Part shown: piece after piece, positions 34,414 through 44,887 of the stretch
How positions within the stretch are numbered: the stretch's first letter is position 1
How the letters are laid out: every line of letters begins with the position of its first letter
The notes under the pieces: generated by a model
Database searches by the model: none
Told to the model about the DNA's origin: nothing
Seen by the model: only the letters and a program-made list of their open reading frames with translations
Assembly: GCA_027309085.1 (NCBI GenBank)
Contig: DAIDDL010000017.1
Coordinates: forward strand, 1-64,000
DNA: 64,000 nucleotides
Origin: Sulfobacillus sp.
Lineage (GTDB): Bacteria; Bacillota; Sulfobacillia; Sulfobacillales; Sulfobacillaceae
Direction of reading: 5' to 3'
Translations under genes and position numbers: made by a program

Positions 34414-35509
34414 TGGCCGGCTGAAACGCCTTGTGAAGGATTTGGTGTGCATGGAATCGCCCTCATTCGATGCGGAGGGAGTGGAGCAGGTGGAGCTCCG
34501 GCTGGCTGAAGAAATGGACGCTCAGGGAGCGGAGTGCCTCTTTTACCCGACAGACCGCGGGCCGGTGCTGGAGGTGCGGCGCGGGCAGGGCGGCGCCCTG
34601 CTCCTGGGCCACGCGGACACAGTGTGGCCCAGGAGCACCCTGCAAAAGATGCCGTTTGGGGATGCGGGAGGGGTGCTGTCCGGCCCGGGTGTCCTGGATA
34701 TGAAGGCGGGGCTCGTGTATACCCTGGCCGCCGTATCGCAACTCGACACGGAGGTGCCGTTCGACTGGCTTGTCACTCCGGACGAGGAGGTGGGCAGCGA
34801 AGCCAGCCGGACTCTGATCGAGGACCGCGCGCATGGCGCTCCGGTGGTGCTGGTGGCGGAGCCGGGGGCGGCAGGAGGAGCTCTCAAGATCGGGCGCGCC
34901 GGGGTCGGCAACTTTCTTCTGGAAATAGTGGGGATCCAAAGCCACGCCGGGCTGGACCCGGAAGCGGGGGCCAGCGCCATCCGGGAACTGGCCCAGCAGA
35001 TTTTGTGGCTGGGCAGTCTGGAGAATCACCTGCTGGGGACCACGGTCAATGTCGGAGTCGTGGAAGGAGGCAGCAGGCCCAATGTGATAGCGGGCCAGGC
35101 CAAGGCGCAGATTGACATCCGTGTGCGCACTTCCAAAGAGATGGAGCGCATGCAGGAGACATTGAATCACCCGCCCCATTTTGATGCGCGGACGTCCATC
35201 CACTATGTCGGAGGATTCAGCCGTCCGCCTATGGACCTCCGGCCGGAAGCGGCCCGGTGGTTCGATGTGGCGGCAGACATCTGGCAGGGTCTGACGGGCG
35301 CCCGGCTGGATGGGCTGAATGTGGGAGGGGCGAGCGACGGCAACTTTACGGCAGCTTTGGCGCCCACGCTGGACGGCCTGGGAGCGGTGGGCCAAGGGGC
35401 GCACGCTGTGCACGAGCAGGTGCAGTGGGACTATACCCAGCCGCGCATTCAGCTGATCCGCTCGCTGGTCGAGCAGGCTTTCCGCAATGGCCAGGAGGGA
35501 ACCCTGTGA
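34400..35509 (+). CDS. M20-family metallopeptidase, probable N-acyl-L-amino acid desuccinylase
   Basis: This 369-residue zinc amidohydrolase has the M20 pattern: LLLGHADTVWP (first His and nearby Asp), GPGVLDMKAGL (bridging Asp), TPDEEVGSEAS (catalytic Glu and metal Glu), VAEPGAAGG and a final GAHAVHEQVQ (last His). The lid domain (residues about 175-280) has GIQSHAGLDPEAGASA. Close families are glutamate carboxypeptidase (CPG2-like) and acyl-amino acid hydrolases. Behind the racemase gene it would remove the succinyl group from the L-form and drive the conversion. The ribosome site GCAAAGGAGG lies inside the racemase gene. Confidence 0.8.
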   Translation: MTWDDGRLKRLVKDLVCMESPSFDAEGVEQVELRLAEEMDAQGAECLFYPTDRGPVLEVRRGQGGALLLGHADTVWPRSTLQKMPFGDAGGVLSGPGVLDMKAGLVYTLAAVSQLDTEVPFDWLVTPDEEVGSEASRTLIEDRAHGAPVVLVAEPGAAGGALKIGRAGVGNFLLEIVGIQSHAGLDPEAGASAIRELAQQILWLGSLENHLLGTTVNVGVVEGGSRPNVIAGQAKAQIDIRVRTSKEMERMQETLNHPPHFDARTSIHYVGGFSRPPMDLRPEAARWFDVAADIWQGLTGARLDGLNVGGASDGNFTAALAPTLDGLGAVGQGAHAVHEQVQWDYTQPRIQLIRSLVEQAFRNGQEGTL

Positions 35510-36432
35510 AGGTGTATGCGCTGGTTGGCCCCAGCGGAACAGGCAAAAGCCACCGTGCTTCCATGGTGGCAATCGAGAAAAATGCTGAGGCGATTATCGA
35601 TGACGGCCTGCTCATCACCGATGGGCGCATTGTGGCCGGATATTCCGCCAAGCGGGAAGCCACCATGGTGGCTGCGGTTAAGCGGGCGATTCTTGCCGAC
35701 CCGGAGCACGCCCGGCTAATCAAAGAAGCCATTGCCCGGCTCCACCTGTCCTCGATTTTGATTCTGGGGACCTCCACCCACATGATCCAGCGGATTATGC
35801 ATGCCATGGACATGGACGAGGTGCCAGTGCACTGGATTCTCATCGAATCCGTCGCCAGCCTGGAAGAACGCACTCTGGCCCAGCGGGTCCGGCGCGAACA
35901 GGGCAAGCATGTGATTCCAGCCCCGACTATGGAGGTGCGCAAGTCTTTTTCCGGCTATCTGATTGACCCGTTGCGCTTTATGTTCCGCCGTAAGGGCCGG
36001 GCTGTGATGGTGGAGAAGTCTATTGTTCGCCCGACCTATTCCGGGCTGGGACGGTTTTACATTTCCGACACCGTCATCACCAATCTGACCACACATGTGG
36101 CCCGCCACTGTTCAGGCTTGGTTCAGGTGCACCGGGTCATGATTCAAAGCGCGTCCGCGGGGCTCAGCATTTCCCTCGAAGTGAGTGTGGCCACGGCAGG
36201 AAATTTGTTTACGGTGCTGAAAGAGGTTCAGGTGCAGGTGAAGCAGCAGATCGAAATGATGACCGCCTTGAATGTGCTGGTGTTGAACGTCGTGGCCAAA
36301 CACTGGGTGCACAAAGACTGGGCGCCGCAGCTGTCTCTTGAGCCGGCCGCCGCTGGGTCCACAATCCCGGTGAGCCAGGGATCTTTGCGGCCACAGGGCC
36401 GGGCAGGAGCTCTGCAGGGCAAGGGACAATAG
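35506..36432 (+). CDS. P-loop NTPase fused to an Asp23-like domain
   Basis: The start GTG 35506 overlaps the M20 stop (GTGA) and has CAGGAGGG upstream. The first 150 residues form a P-loop domain: MKVYALVGPSGTGKSHRA is a Walker A, IIDDGLLI a short beta turn with Asp pair, ILILGTSTHMIQRIM a third strand region. Residues about 185-275 (FYISDTVITNLTTHVARHCS, then SISLEVSVATAGNLF and EVQVQVKQQIEMMTALNVLV) fit the Asp23/Gls24 family of envelope-stress proteins. The tail is Pro/Gly-rich. Separate Asp23 proteins are common in Bacillota; this fusion suggests an ATP-dependent membrane-stress function, which is inferred only. Confidence 0.7.
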   Translation: MKVYALVGPSGTGKSHRASMVAIEKNAEAIIDDGLLITDGRIVAGYSAKREATMVAAVKRAILADPEHARLIKEAIARLHLSSILILGTSTHMIQRIMHAMDMDEVPVHWILIESVASLEERTLAQRVRREQGKHVIPAPTMEVRKSFSGYLIDPLRFMFRRKGRAVMVEKSIVRPTYSGLGRFYISDTVITNLTTHVARHCSGLVQVHRVMIQSASAGLSISLEVSVATAGNLFTVLKEVQVQVKQQIEMMTALNVLVLNVVAKHWVHKDWAPQLSLEPAAAGSTIPVSQGSLRPQGRAGALQGKGQ

Positions 36433-36450
36433 TCGGAAAGGCAGGCTACT

Positions 36451-37146
36451 ATGCCGCAGCGAGTGCTTGTGGTGGATGATGAAGCCGCAATTGTCGAATT
36501 GGTGGCTTACAATCTAAACCGGGAAGGATTTGACGTCCTGACCGAGAGTGACGGCGAACGCGGGTTGAGGCGGGCGCTGATGGAAAAACCGGATTTGATT
36601 GTCCTCGACGTGATGCTGCCGGGGCTGTCCGGCATGGATGTGTGCCGGGCCATCCGCAAGGAGACAGACATCCCCGTGATTATGCTGACCGCTCGCAAGG
36701 ATGAACTGGACCGGGTTCTGGGTCTGGAACTGGGAGCGGATGACTACGTGACCAAGCCATTTTCTCCCCGGGAACTGGTGGCGCGGGTCAAGGCCATCTT
36801 GCGGCGCACCCAGCGCATTCGTGACAAGGATGCGGCCGAAACCGGAGATGTGGAGCGCCACGGATTGCGGCTGGAATTGGACAAGCGGGAAGCTGCCGTA
36901 GACGGGATTCCACTGCATCTCACCTTTACCGAATTTGAGCTTCTAGCCATTCTAGCCAGAAATCCGGGACGGGCGTTTACCCGGGATGACCTGCTGGTCC
37001 GGGTTTGGGGACAGGATTTTTTTGGCGATGCCCGAACGGTTGACGTCCATATCCGCCACCTGCGCGAGAAGCTGCAGGAAGACCCGCAGTCCCCGCGGTT
37101 TATTGAAACCGTCCGCGGAGTGGGATACCGGCTGAAAGAGCTATGA
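36451..37146 (+). CDS. phoB: OmpR/PhoB-family response regulator
   Basis: The 231-residue protein has a receiver domain (residues 1-120; acidic pair D9-D10, phospho-acceptor D53 in LIVLDVMLPG, Thr in MLTARKDE, Lys in VTKPFSPREL) and a winged-helix DNA-binding domain (130-231; FTEFELLAILARNPGRAFTR, DARTVDVHIRHLREKL, IETVRGVGYR). Context identifies it as PhoB/PhoP: a PhoR-like kinase gene overlaps its stop by 4 bases and the pst transport genes follow. It should activate this operon and others when phosphate is scarce. A Pho box was not identified in the 18-base gap upstream. Confidence 0.9.
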   Translation: MPQRVLVVDDEAAIVELVAYNLNREGFDVLTESDGERGLRRALMEKPDLIVLDVMLPGLSGMDVCRAIRKETDIPVIMLTARKDELDRVLGLELGADDYVTKPFSPRELVARVKAILRRTQRIRDKDAAETGDVERHGLRLELDKREAAVDGIPLHLTFTEFELLAILARNPGRAFTRDDLLVRVWGQDFFGDARTVDVHIRHLREKLQEDPQSPRFIETVRGVGYRLKEL

Positions 37147-38522
37147 AGAAATGCAACCGGTGCTTCTTGCTGCCGCTAGGGATTATGGTGCTGGCTACTG
37201 TGGCGGGGCTGGTGGTTCCGACGCCCCACGGGCCGGTGGAAGCGGTCATTTTGTACCTGGTGGCGTGGTTTTGGGCCCTGCGCTTTGCTGACTGGCTGCG
37301 CCAGCGTGACCGCCTGCTGGATGAGACCGTGGTCCAGCTGACAGAGACGGTGGACCGCTGGGCGTCAGGCGACTTGCAGGCCCGCGTTTACCTTGACCAG
37401 GCAGACCCGCTCGACTCTCTGGCTCACGGCATGAACCGTGTGGCGGAAGTGCTGGCGGAGCGGACGGAGGATTTGCAGCAAGACAAGGAGCGTCTGGAAG
37501 CGATCCTCAGCAGCATGGCCAACGGCATTATCATTTTAGGCCACGGGCTGACCATTACCCTTATCAACCAGGCTGCCTATGAACTGTTTGGCATTGCGCC
37601 TGTCCCGGTGGTAGGCCAGCACCTGCTCGAGGTCATCCGGGACATGACGCTGGATGACGCCGTGGCGAAGGTTACCCAGGAGGGGGGGACAGAAACGGTG
37701 TTGTGGAGCCCCCCCGACAACGACAGCTTTGTGGTGGAGGTGACGGCGGGAGCCCTCAACCAGCCGATTGGGGGACTGGGCGCGGTGCTGGTGGCCCGCA
37801 ATATCTCCGCGCAAAAACAGGTGGAGCGCATGCGCCAGGACTTTGTGGCGAATGTTAGCCATGAGCTGCAAACGCCGCTGACGGTGATCCGGGGGTTTAC
37901 GGAAACACTGTTGGACAATCCCGACGACCCTTCATCCCGGCGCTTTCTGGAACTGATTCACGAAGAGGCCGGACGCATGAGCCGGCTGGTCGACGACTTG
38001 CTGACGCTGTCGCGCATGGAGCACCACTCGATGCCAATGACCCGCCAGCCCGTTGATGTCCCCGTGCTGATTGAGTCGATGGCGGTGAAACTGGCCCCCC
38101 GGATCCAAGCGGCGGACCTGACGCTCGACAACCGCATTCCCCAGCATATGCCCCTGGTGTCTGGAGATCCGGACCTGCTAGCGGAAGTCTTCATCAACTT
38201 GGTCGCGAATGCCGTTCAGTACACTCCTGCAGGGGGACTGATTACCTTGGGCGTGGCGCTCGATGTGTCGAGCCGCATGGTCGGGATCTCAGTCAGAGAT
38301 ACCGGGATTGGGATTCCCGCGCACGACGTGTCCCGCATATTTGAGCGGTTTTACCGGGTGGACCGCGCGCGTTCCAGGGCCTCTGGGGGCACGGGGTTGG
38401 GACTGGCCATTGTCAAACATATCATGGAACTGCATGGTGGGCGCATAGAAGTAAAGAGCACGGTAGGGGCAGGGACAGAGTTCCTGATCTGGCTTCCGGA
38501 ATATGAGAGTGAGCGCGATTGA
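37143..38522 (+). CDS. phoR: PhoR-like sensor histidine kinase
   Basis: The 459-residue protein has two close membrane helices at residues about 8-48 with almost no outside loop, then a HAMP-like linker, a PAS domain (about 115-210; RLEAILSSMANGIIILGHGL), the dimerisation/phospho-acceptor domain with H240 in FVANVSHELQTPLTVIRGFTE, and the ATPase domain (NLVANAVQYTPAGG, DTGIGIPAHDVSRIFERFYRVD, GGTGLGLAIVKHI). The lack of an outer sensing domain is the rule for PhoR, which senses flux through Pst/PhoU. It is coupled on both sides, by 4 bases to phoB and by a near-zero gap to pstS. Confidence 0.9.
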   Translation: MKKCNRCFLLPLGIMVLATVAGLVVPTPHGPVEAVILYLVAWFWALRFADWLRQRDRLLDETVVQLTETVDRWASGDLQARVYLDQADPLDSLAHGMNRVAEVLAERTEDLQQDKERLEAILSSMANGIIILGHGLTITLINQAAYELFGIAPVPVVGQHLLEVIRDMTLDDAVAKVTQEGGTETVLWSPPDNDSFVVEVTAGALNQPIGGLGAVLVARNISAQKQVERMRQDFVANVSHELQTPLTVIRGFTETLLDNPDDPSSRRFLELIHEEAGRMSRLVDDLLTLSRMEHHSMPMTRQPVDVPVLIESMAVKLAPRIQAADLTLDNRIPQHMPLVSGDPDLLAEVFINLVANAVQYTPAGGLITLGVALDVSSRMVGISVRDTGIGIPAHDVSRIFERFYRVDRARSRASGGTGLGLAIVKHIMELHGGRIEVKSTVGAGTEFLIWLPEYESERD

Positions 38523-38524
38523 TC

Positions 38525-39352
38525 ATGAGTTCTCGCCGACAGTTTCTCCATGCCATGGGAGTGGCCGGCAGCGGGGTTCTTTTAGGACGCTGGCCAGCCT
38601 GGGCGGGCGGGCCGGAGGCCCGCTATATCACAATTATGGGGGCAACATCCTGTATCAGCTACGTGAAGGCCGTCCTCCCCGAATGGGAGCGCACCCACCA
38701 CGGGGTAAAAGTCGCGGTCACCGGGGGTGGGTCGTATGCAGGGCTGCACGCGCTGGCCTTGGCCCAGGCAGATATAGCAATGGCAGACCTGGCCCCGCCA
38801 GGGTCTATGGCGGTGCCCGTGCGCCGCTACCTGTTGGGACGTCTTCCCATTGTGCTGGCAGCCTGGCCGCATATCGGGGTGGACCGGCTGTCTTGGGGCC
38901 AGGCGGGGGCGCTCTTAGCTGGAGACATTGTGAACTGGCGCCAGGTGGGCGGCGCCGACGTGCCGGTGGTGACGGTCTCCCGGCCTGAGAGTTCAGGAGC
39001 CCGGGAGGTCGTTCAGCAGCGTGTTTTGGGCACGCGCCGCTTTTCCCCAGACAGCATCATCCAACTATCCAATGGCGCCGTGCTCCGCACCGTTATGGAG
39101 ACGCCGGGGGCCGTCGGCTACCTGGAGGCGACGGCCCCCATGCACCGGGTGCGGATTCTCAGCATGGGCTCGCGGTCATTCAGCCCCCATGCGTGGAGGC
39201 TGTGGCCGCTCTACGCTGAACCGTCTCTCTATGTCCGAGTTCAGGCGCCCAAGGAGGTGCGGAATCTGGCGGTGTTTCTGCAAGGCCGCCCGAAGCGGCA
39301 AGACTTCGGCATCTATTTTGAACAGCGTCCGGGACAAGCCGATGCGCGCTGA
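38525..39352 (+). CDS. pstS: Phosphate-binding protein PstS-like, Tat-exported
   Basis: The protein (275 residues from ATG 38525; TTG 38519 is an alternative) starts with a twin-arginine signal, SSRRQFLHAMGVAGSGVLL, and has AWA as the likely cleavage site, with no lipobox Cys. The mature part matches short PstS proteins: the ligand loop TGGGSYAGLHAL, ADIAMADLAPPG, GDIVNWRQVGG, and the anion-binding SRPESSGARE block, then NGAVLRTVMETPGAVGYLE. Export in folded form by Tat is unusual for PstS, normally a Sec lipoprotein in Gram-positives. Assignment as phosphate binding is by homology and the adjacent permease genes. Confidence 0.8.
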   Translation: MSSRRQFLHAMGVAGSGVLLGRWPAWAGGPEARYITIMGATSCISYVKAVLPEWERTHHGVKVAVTGGGSYAGLHALALAQADIAMADLAPPGSMAVPVRRYLLGRLPIVLAAWPHIGVDRLSWGQAGALLAGDIVNWRQVGGADVPVVTVSRPESSGAREVVQQRVLGTRRFSPDSIIQLSNGAVLRTVMETPGAVGYLEATAPMHRVRILSMGSRSFSPHAWRLWPLYAEPSLYVRVQAPKEVRNLAVFLQGRPKRQDFGIYFEQRPGQADAR

Positions 39353-40190
39353 CCGGATTGCCGCCCTTGTGATGAAAGGGGCTCTGGCACTGTTTATTGC
39401 GGTGTGGGTGATGGTGGCCGTGATTGTCGGCGCAGGAGCCTGGCGGTTTGTGTCTGCCAACGGGTTGGTGGGGCCCCTAGTGTCTTCGCGGTGGAGTCCT
39501 TTGGCTGCGCATTACGGAATTCTGGCCTTTGTCGTGGGGAGTATGGCCGTCACCGGACTGGCCCTGGTGCTGGCAGCGCCCGGGGTCCTGGCCCTGAGTG
39601 TGACGGGCGCTAGGATTTTGCGCGGAGCTCCCCAGAGAGCATTCATCCAGATTCTGACTCTCTTTGTAGCCGTGCCCTCGGTGGTGTACGGGTGGTGGGG
39701 ACTGAGCGTGGCGGTCCCATTGATCCGCCGGCTGACCGGCACGGCGGGCTTTGGCCCCTTGAGTGCGGGCATTGTGCTGGCCGTGATGATTGTGCCAACG
39801 TTCAGCATTATGGCTCTGCAAACGCTGCGCCAGGTGCCTTCTTCCCTGGTGGAAGGGTCTCTGGGCCTGGGGGCCAGCGAGGATCAGACCCTGTGGCATG
39901 TCATTCTGCCTGCATCCCGGGCAGGACTGTCGCAGGGATTTCTGGTGGCAGTGGGACGGGCGCTGGGGGAGACGATTGCGGTGCAGATGGTTATCGGCGG
40001 GCAGAGCCGGGTGCTGTCCCTGCTGAAGCCGGGTGCGACACTGACCACCCAGTTGCTGACGGATCTGGCCCTGATGCCTGCGAGGACGCCGGGCCACGAT
40101 GCGCTGGACTTCATGGCCCTGTGGCTGATGATTCTGATGGCCGTGCTGGTCTGGCTCCAGAGCCGGGTGAGGGGGATGTCCCGTGGCTGA
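39342..40190 (+). CDS. pstC: Phosphate ABC transporter permease PstC
   Basis: The 282-residue membrane protein has about six helices and the binding-protein-dependent permease loop (EAA motif) at LVEGSLGLGASEDQTLWHVI, which docks to PstB. The start ATG 39342 overlaps pstS by 11 bases. PstC homology rests on GPLSAGIVLAVMIVPTFSIM and on VGRALGETIAVQMVIGG, the ALGET box conserved in PstC and PstA. It forms the inner-membrane channel with PstA. Confidence 0.9.
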   Translation: MRADRIAALVMKGALALFIAVWVMVAVIVGAGAWRFVSANGLVGPLVSSRWSPLAAHYGILAFVVGSMAVTGLALVLAAPGVLALSVTGARILRGAPQRAFIQILTLFVAVPSVVYGWWGLSVAVPLIRRLTGTAGFGPLSAGIVLAVMIVPTFSIMALQTLRQVPSSLVEGSLGLGASEDQTLWHVILPASRAGLSQGFLVAVGRALGETIAVQMVIGGQSRVLSLLKPGATLTTQLLTDLALMPARTPGHDALDFMALWLMILMAVLVWLQSRVRGMSRG

Positions 40191-41037
40191 CAGGCAGTGG
40201 AGAGGAGCGCGGCCGCTCAAACCCCCAGGTCAGGGACGGGCCGCGCACAAAATCTTGGCGGGAATGGCCGTGCTGGCTGTGCTGCTCTTGCTGTCCGTCA
40301 TTATCCCCTTAGTAGCCCAGGCTGTGCCCGCATTGAATGCCGCCTTTCTGTTCGGGCGAGCGCCCGGGTCCATCGCCCCCGAGGCGGTAAACACCGTGAC
40401 GATGGTGGCCATCAGCGCGGCGGTGTCCTTTCCCCTGGCCCTGCTGGCCGGGCTCTACCTGGTCGAGTTCGCCAGACCTTCCCGCTGGACGCGGGCCTTT
40501 GACCAGTTTACGGGCACCGTGCTGAGCGTGCCGAGCATTGTGGTGGGGCTGGTGGTTGTGGATGTGGCGGTGGTGCGCTGGCACTGGCCGGTGTCCACAC
40601 TCACGGGAATTTTGGCGCTGACGCTCATGAACTGGCCGCTGACTGTAGCCTTGGTCGTGGAAGCGCTCCAAAGCGTGCCAGGTCTCTACCGGGACGGCTC
40701 ATGGGCATTGGGCGCCTCGCGCTGGCAGACGGTGACCAGGCTTATTCTGCCGTTGGCTCTGCCCCAGATGATTGAGCAGGGGGGGATGGCCGTGGCGAGG
40801 TTGATGGGCGAGACCGCGGTGCTGATCTACACGGCTGGGGTGAATGTGGGCCCTGGCTGGGCCCTGGGGGGCCCCGGTGAATCTCTGGCGGTGCACCTGT
40901 GGCTGCTGCGCACGGAGGGGGTCACGGATCTGGCGTCATCCCAGGCGGCGGCCACCGGCGTGGTGCTGCTGGGATTGGTGTTTCTGGTCCTGTGGGGCAG
41001 CCGCCGACTCGCGGAATGGCTCCAGGACACGGCATGA
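40183..41037 (+). CDS. pstA: Phosphate ABC transporter permease PstA
   Basis: The 284-residue permease starts at GTG 40183, 8 bases inside pstC. It has six membrane helices, the family segments VNTVTMVAISAAVSFPLALL and TGTVLSVPSIVVGLVV, the EAA-loop LYRDGSWALGASRWQTVTRLI, and a MGETAVLIYTAG box equivalent to the ALGETAP signature. It pairs with PstC in the high-affinity phosphate importer. Confidence 0.9.
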   Translation: MADRQWRGARPLKPPGQGRAAHKILAGMAVLAVLLLLSVIIPLVAQAVPALNAAFLFGRAPGSIAPEAVNTVTMVAISAAVSFPLALLAGLYLVEFARPSRWTRAFDQFTGTVLSVPSIVVGLVVVDVAVVRWHWPVSTLTGILALTLMNWPLTVALVVEALQSVPGLYRDGSWALGASRWQTVTRLILPLALPQMIEQGGMAVARLMGETAVLIYTAGVNVGPGWALGGPGESLAVHLWLLRTEGVTDLASSQAAATGVVLLGLVFLVLWGSRRLAEWLQDTA

Positions 41038-41064
41038 GAAGGTAGGGGCGGAAGGAGGCGGACA

Positions 41065-41817
41065 GTGGCGCCGGATATCGAAGTGGACAGCCTGGACGTG
41101 TGGTACGGACAGGCGCGGGCCCTGAAAGAGGTCACGCTGCATCTCGGCCCGGGCAAAGTGCTGGCGCTGATTGGACCCTCGGGATGCGGCAAGTCTACGT
41201 TTTTACGGGTGCTCAACCGCATGATTGACCGCGCCCCGCAGGTGCGGGTGAAGGGGGCGGTGCGGGTGGGAGCCTTTGAGGTGCTGGCGGGAGATGTGGA
41301 CGTGACGGCGCTCAGGCGGACGGTCGGCATGGTGTTTCAGCAGCCCAACCCCTTTCCCATGACAATTTTTGACAACGTCGCCTATGGTCCCCGGATTGCC
41401 GGGCTGCGCCAGATGGCCAAACTGCGGCAGACGGTGGAGGACAGTCTCAAGAAGGCGGCGCTGTGGGATGAGGTGCGGGGGAAACTGCGGCGGAGCGCCA
41501 TGTCGCTGTCCGGAGGGCAGCAGCAGCGGCTGTGCATCGCGCGGGCGCTGGCGGTGAACCCGCAGGTCTTGCTGCTGGATGAGCCCACCGCCAGTCTGGA
41601 TCCTGTGTCCACCGCTAAAATCGAGGAGCTGATTGTACAGTTTAAAACGCATTACACGATGGTCATTGTGACCCACAACTTGCAGCAGGCCGCCCGGGTG
41701 TCCGATGCCGTGGCCTTTTTCGAGCATGGCAGATTGGTGGAAATGGGCCCGACCCATGATATTTTCACGGCGCCGCGCGAGCGCCGTACCGAAGAGTTTC
41801 TTACTGGGCGGGTTTGA
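41065..41817 (+). CDS. pstB: Phosphate ABC transporter ATPase PstB
   Basis: The 250-residue ATPase starts at GTG 41065 behind GAAGGAGG. It has Walker A GPSGCGKSTFLRVLNRMID, a Q-loop FQQPNPFPMTIFDNVAYGPR (the NPFPMTI segment is diagnostic for PstB), ABC signature MSLSGGQQQRLCIARALA, Walker B VLLLDEPTASLDPVSTAKIE, and the switch His in VIVTHNLQQAARVSD. It powers phosphate import through PstCA. It is 27 bases after pstA and 49 bases before phoU. Confidence 0.95.
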   Translation: MAPDIEVDSLDVWYGQARALKEVTLHLGPGKVLALIGPSGCGKSTFLRVLNRMIDRAPQVRVKGAVRVGAFEVLAGDVDVTALRRTVGMVFQQPNPFPMTIFDNVAYGPRIAGLRQMAKLRQTVEDSLKKAALWDEVRGKLRRSAMSLSGGQQQRLCIARALAVNPQVLLLDEPTASLDPVSTAKIEELIVQFKTHYTMVIVTHNLQQAARVSDAVAFFEHGRLVEMGPTHDIFTAPRERRTEEFLTGRV

Positions 41818-41866
41818 CTGAGCGGTGCCTGGCAGTCCGATGCACCGAAGGCAGGAGGGAAGACAC

Positions 41867-42523
41867 ATGATCCGGCAGTCCTTTCACCAGGAACTGGCCC
41901 AGCTGGAACAGGAACTGATCCGCATGGGGGCCTTGGTCGAAGACCAGCTAAGACGTGCGGTCCGCTCGCTCACGGACCGCAATATCACTCTGGCCCGCCA
42001 GGTGATTGAGGAGGATGACCGTGTGGATGCGATGGAGATGGATATTGAGAGGCGCTGCCTGACGCTGCTGGCTTTGCAGCAGCCGCTGGCGAGTGATTTG
42101 CGGGTGGTGTCCACCGCCTTGAAGATCATCACGGACTTGGAGCGCATGGCGGACCATGCTTCAGACATCGCCAAAGTGACGGTGCGGCTCAATCAGGAGC
42201 CGTTGATCAAACCGCTGGTGGATATTCCGGAGATGGCGCGAATTGCGAGTTCCATGGTCCGTCTGGCGCTGAATGCATACATCCACCGGAGCATAGAGGA
42301 AGCCATGACGATGATCCGGCTTGATGATGATGTGGACCACCTTTATGCCAGAGTTTTTCGGGAACTGCTGGATATTATGCGGACGCGCCCGGACACGGTG
42401 GCGCAGGGCACCTATCTGCTCTTCGTGGCGAACTATATCGAACGGGTGGCGGACCATGCCACCAATCTTGGCGAATGGGTCATCTATATGGTGACCGGCC
42501 AGCGCAAGGAACTGAATGACTGA
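41867..42523 (+). CDS. phoU: Phosphate uptake regulator PhoU
   Basis: The ATG at 41867 follows GCAGGAGGGA. The 218-residue protein is a tandem of two three-helix PhoU repeats (residues about 10-110 and 120-215). Each has the metal-binding E/DxxxD pattern: ALKIITDLERMADHASDIAK and VANYIERVADHATNLGEWV. PhoU links the Pst transporter to PhoR and turns the regulon off when phosphate is plentiful. It ends the operon that begins with phoB. Confidence 0.95.
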   Translation: MIRQSFHQELAQLEQELIRMGALVEDQLRRAVRSLTDRNITLARQVIEEDDRVDAMEMDIERRCLTLLALQQPLASDLRVVSTALKIITDLERMADHASDIAKVTVRLNQEPLIKPLVDIPEMARIASSMVRLALNAYIHRSIEEAMTMIRLDDDVDHLYARVFRELLDIMRTRPDTVAQGTYLLFVANYIERVADHATNLGEWVIYMVTGQRKELND

Positions 42524-42580
42524 CCGTTCACCCCCTCCAGTCCACAAAATTGGCAAAACTCTGCTCAGTTCACGCCGTAA

Positions 42581-44868
<2,288 letters not shown>

Positions 44869-44887
44869 GGAAGAGGAGGGGACATCC

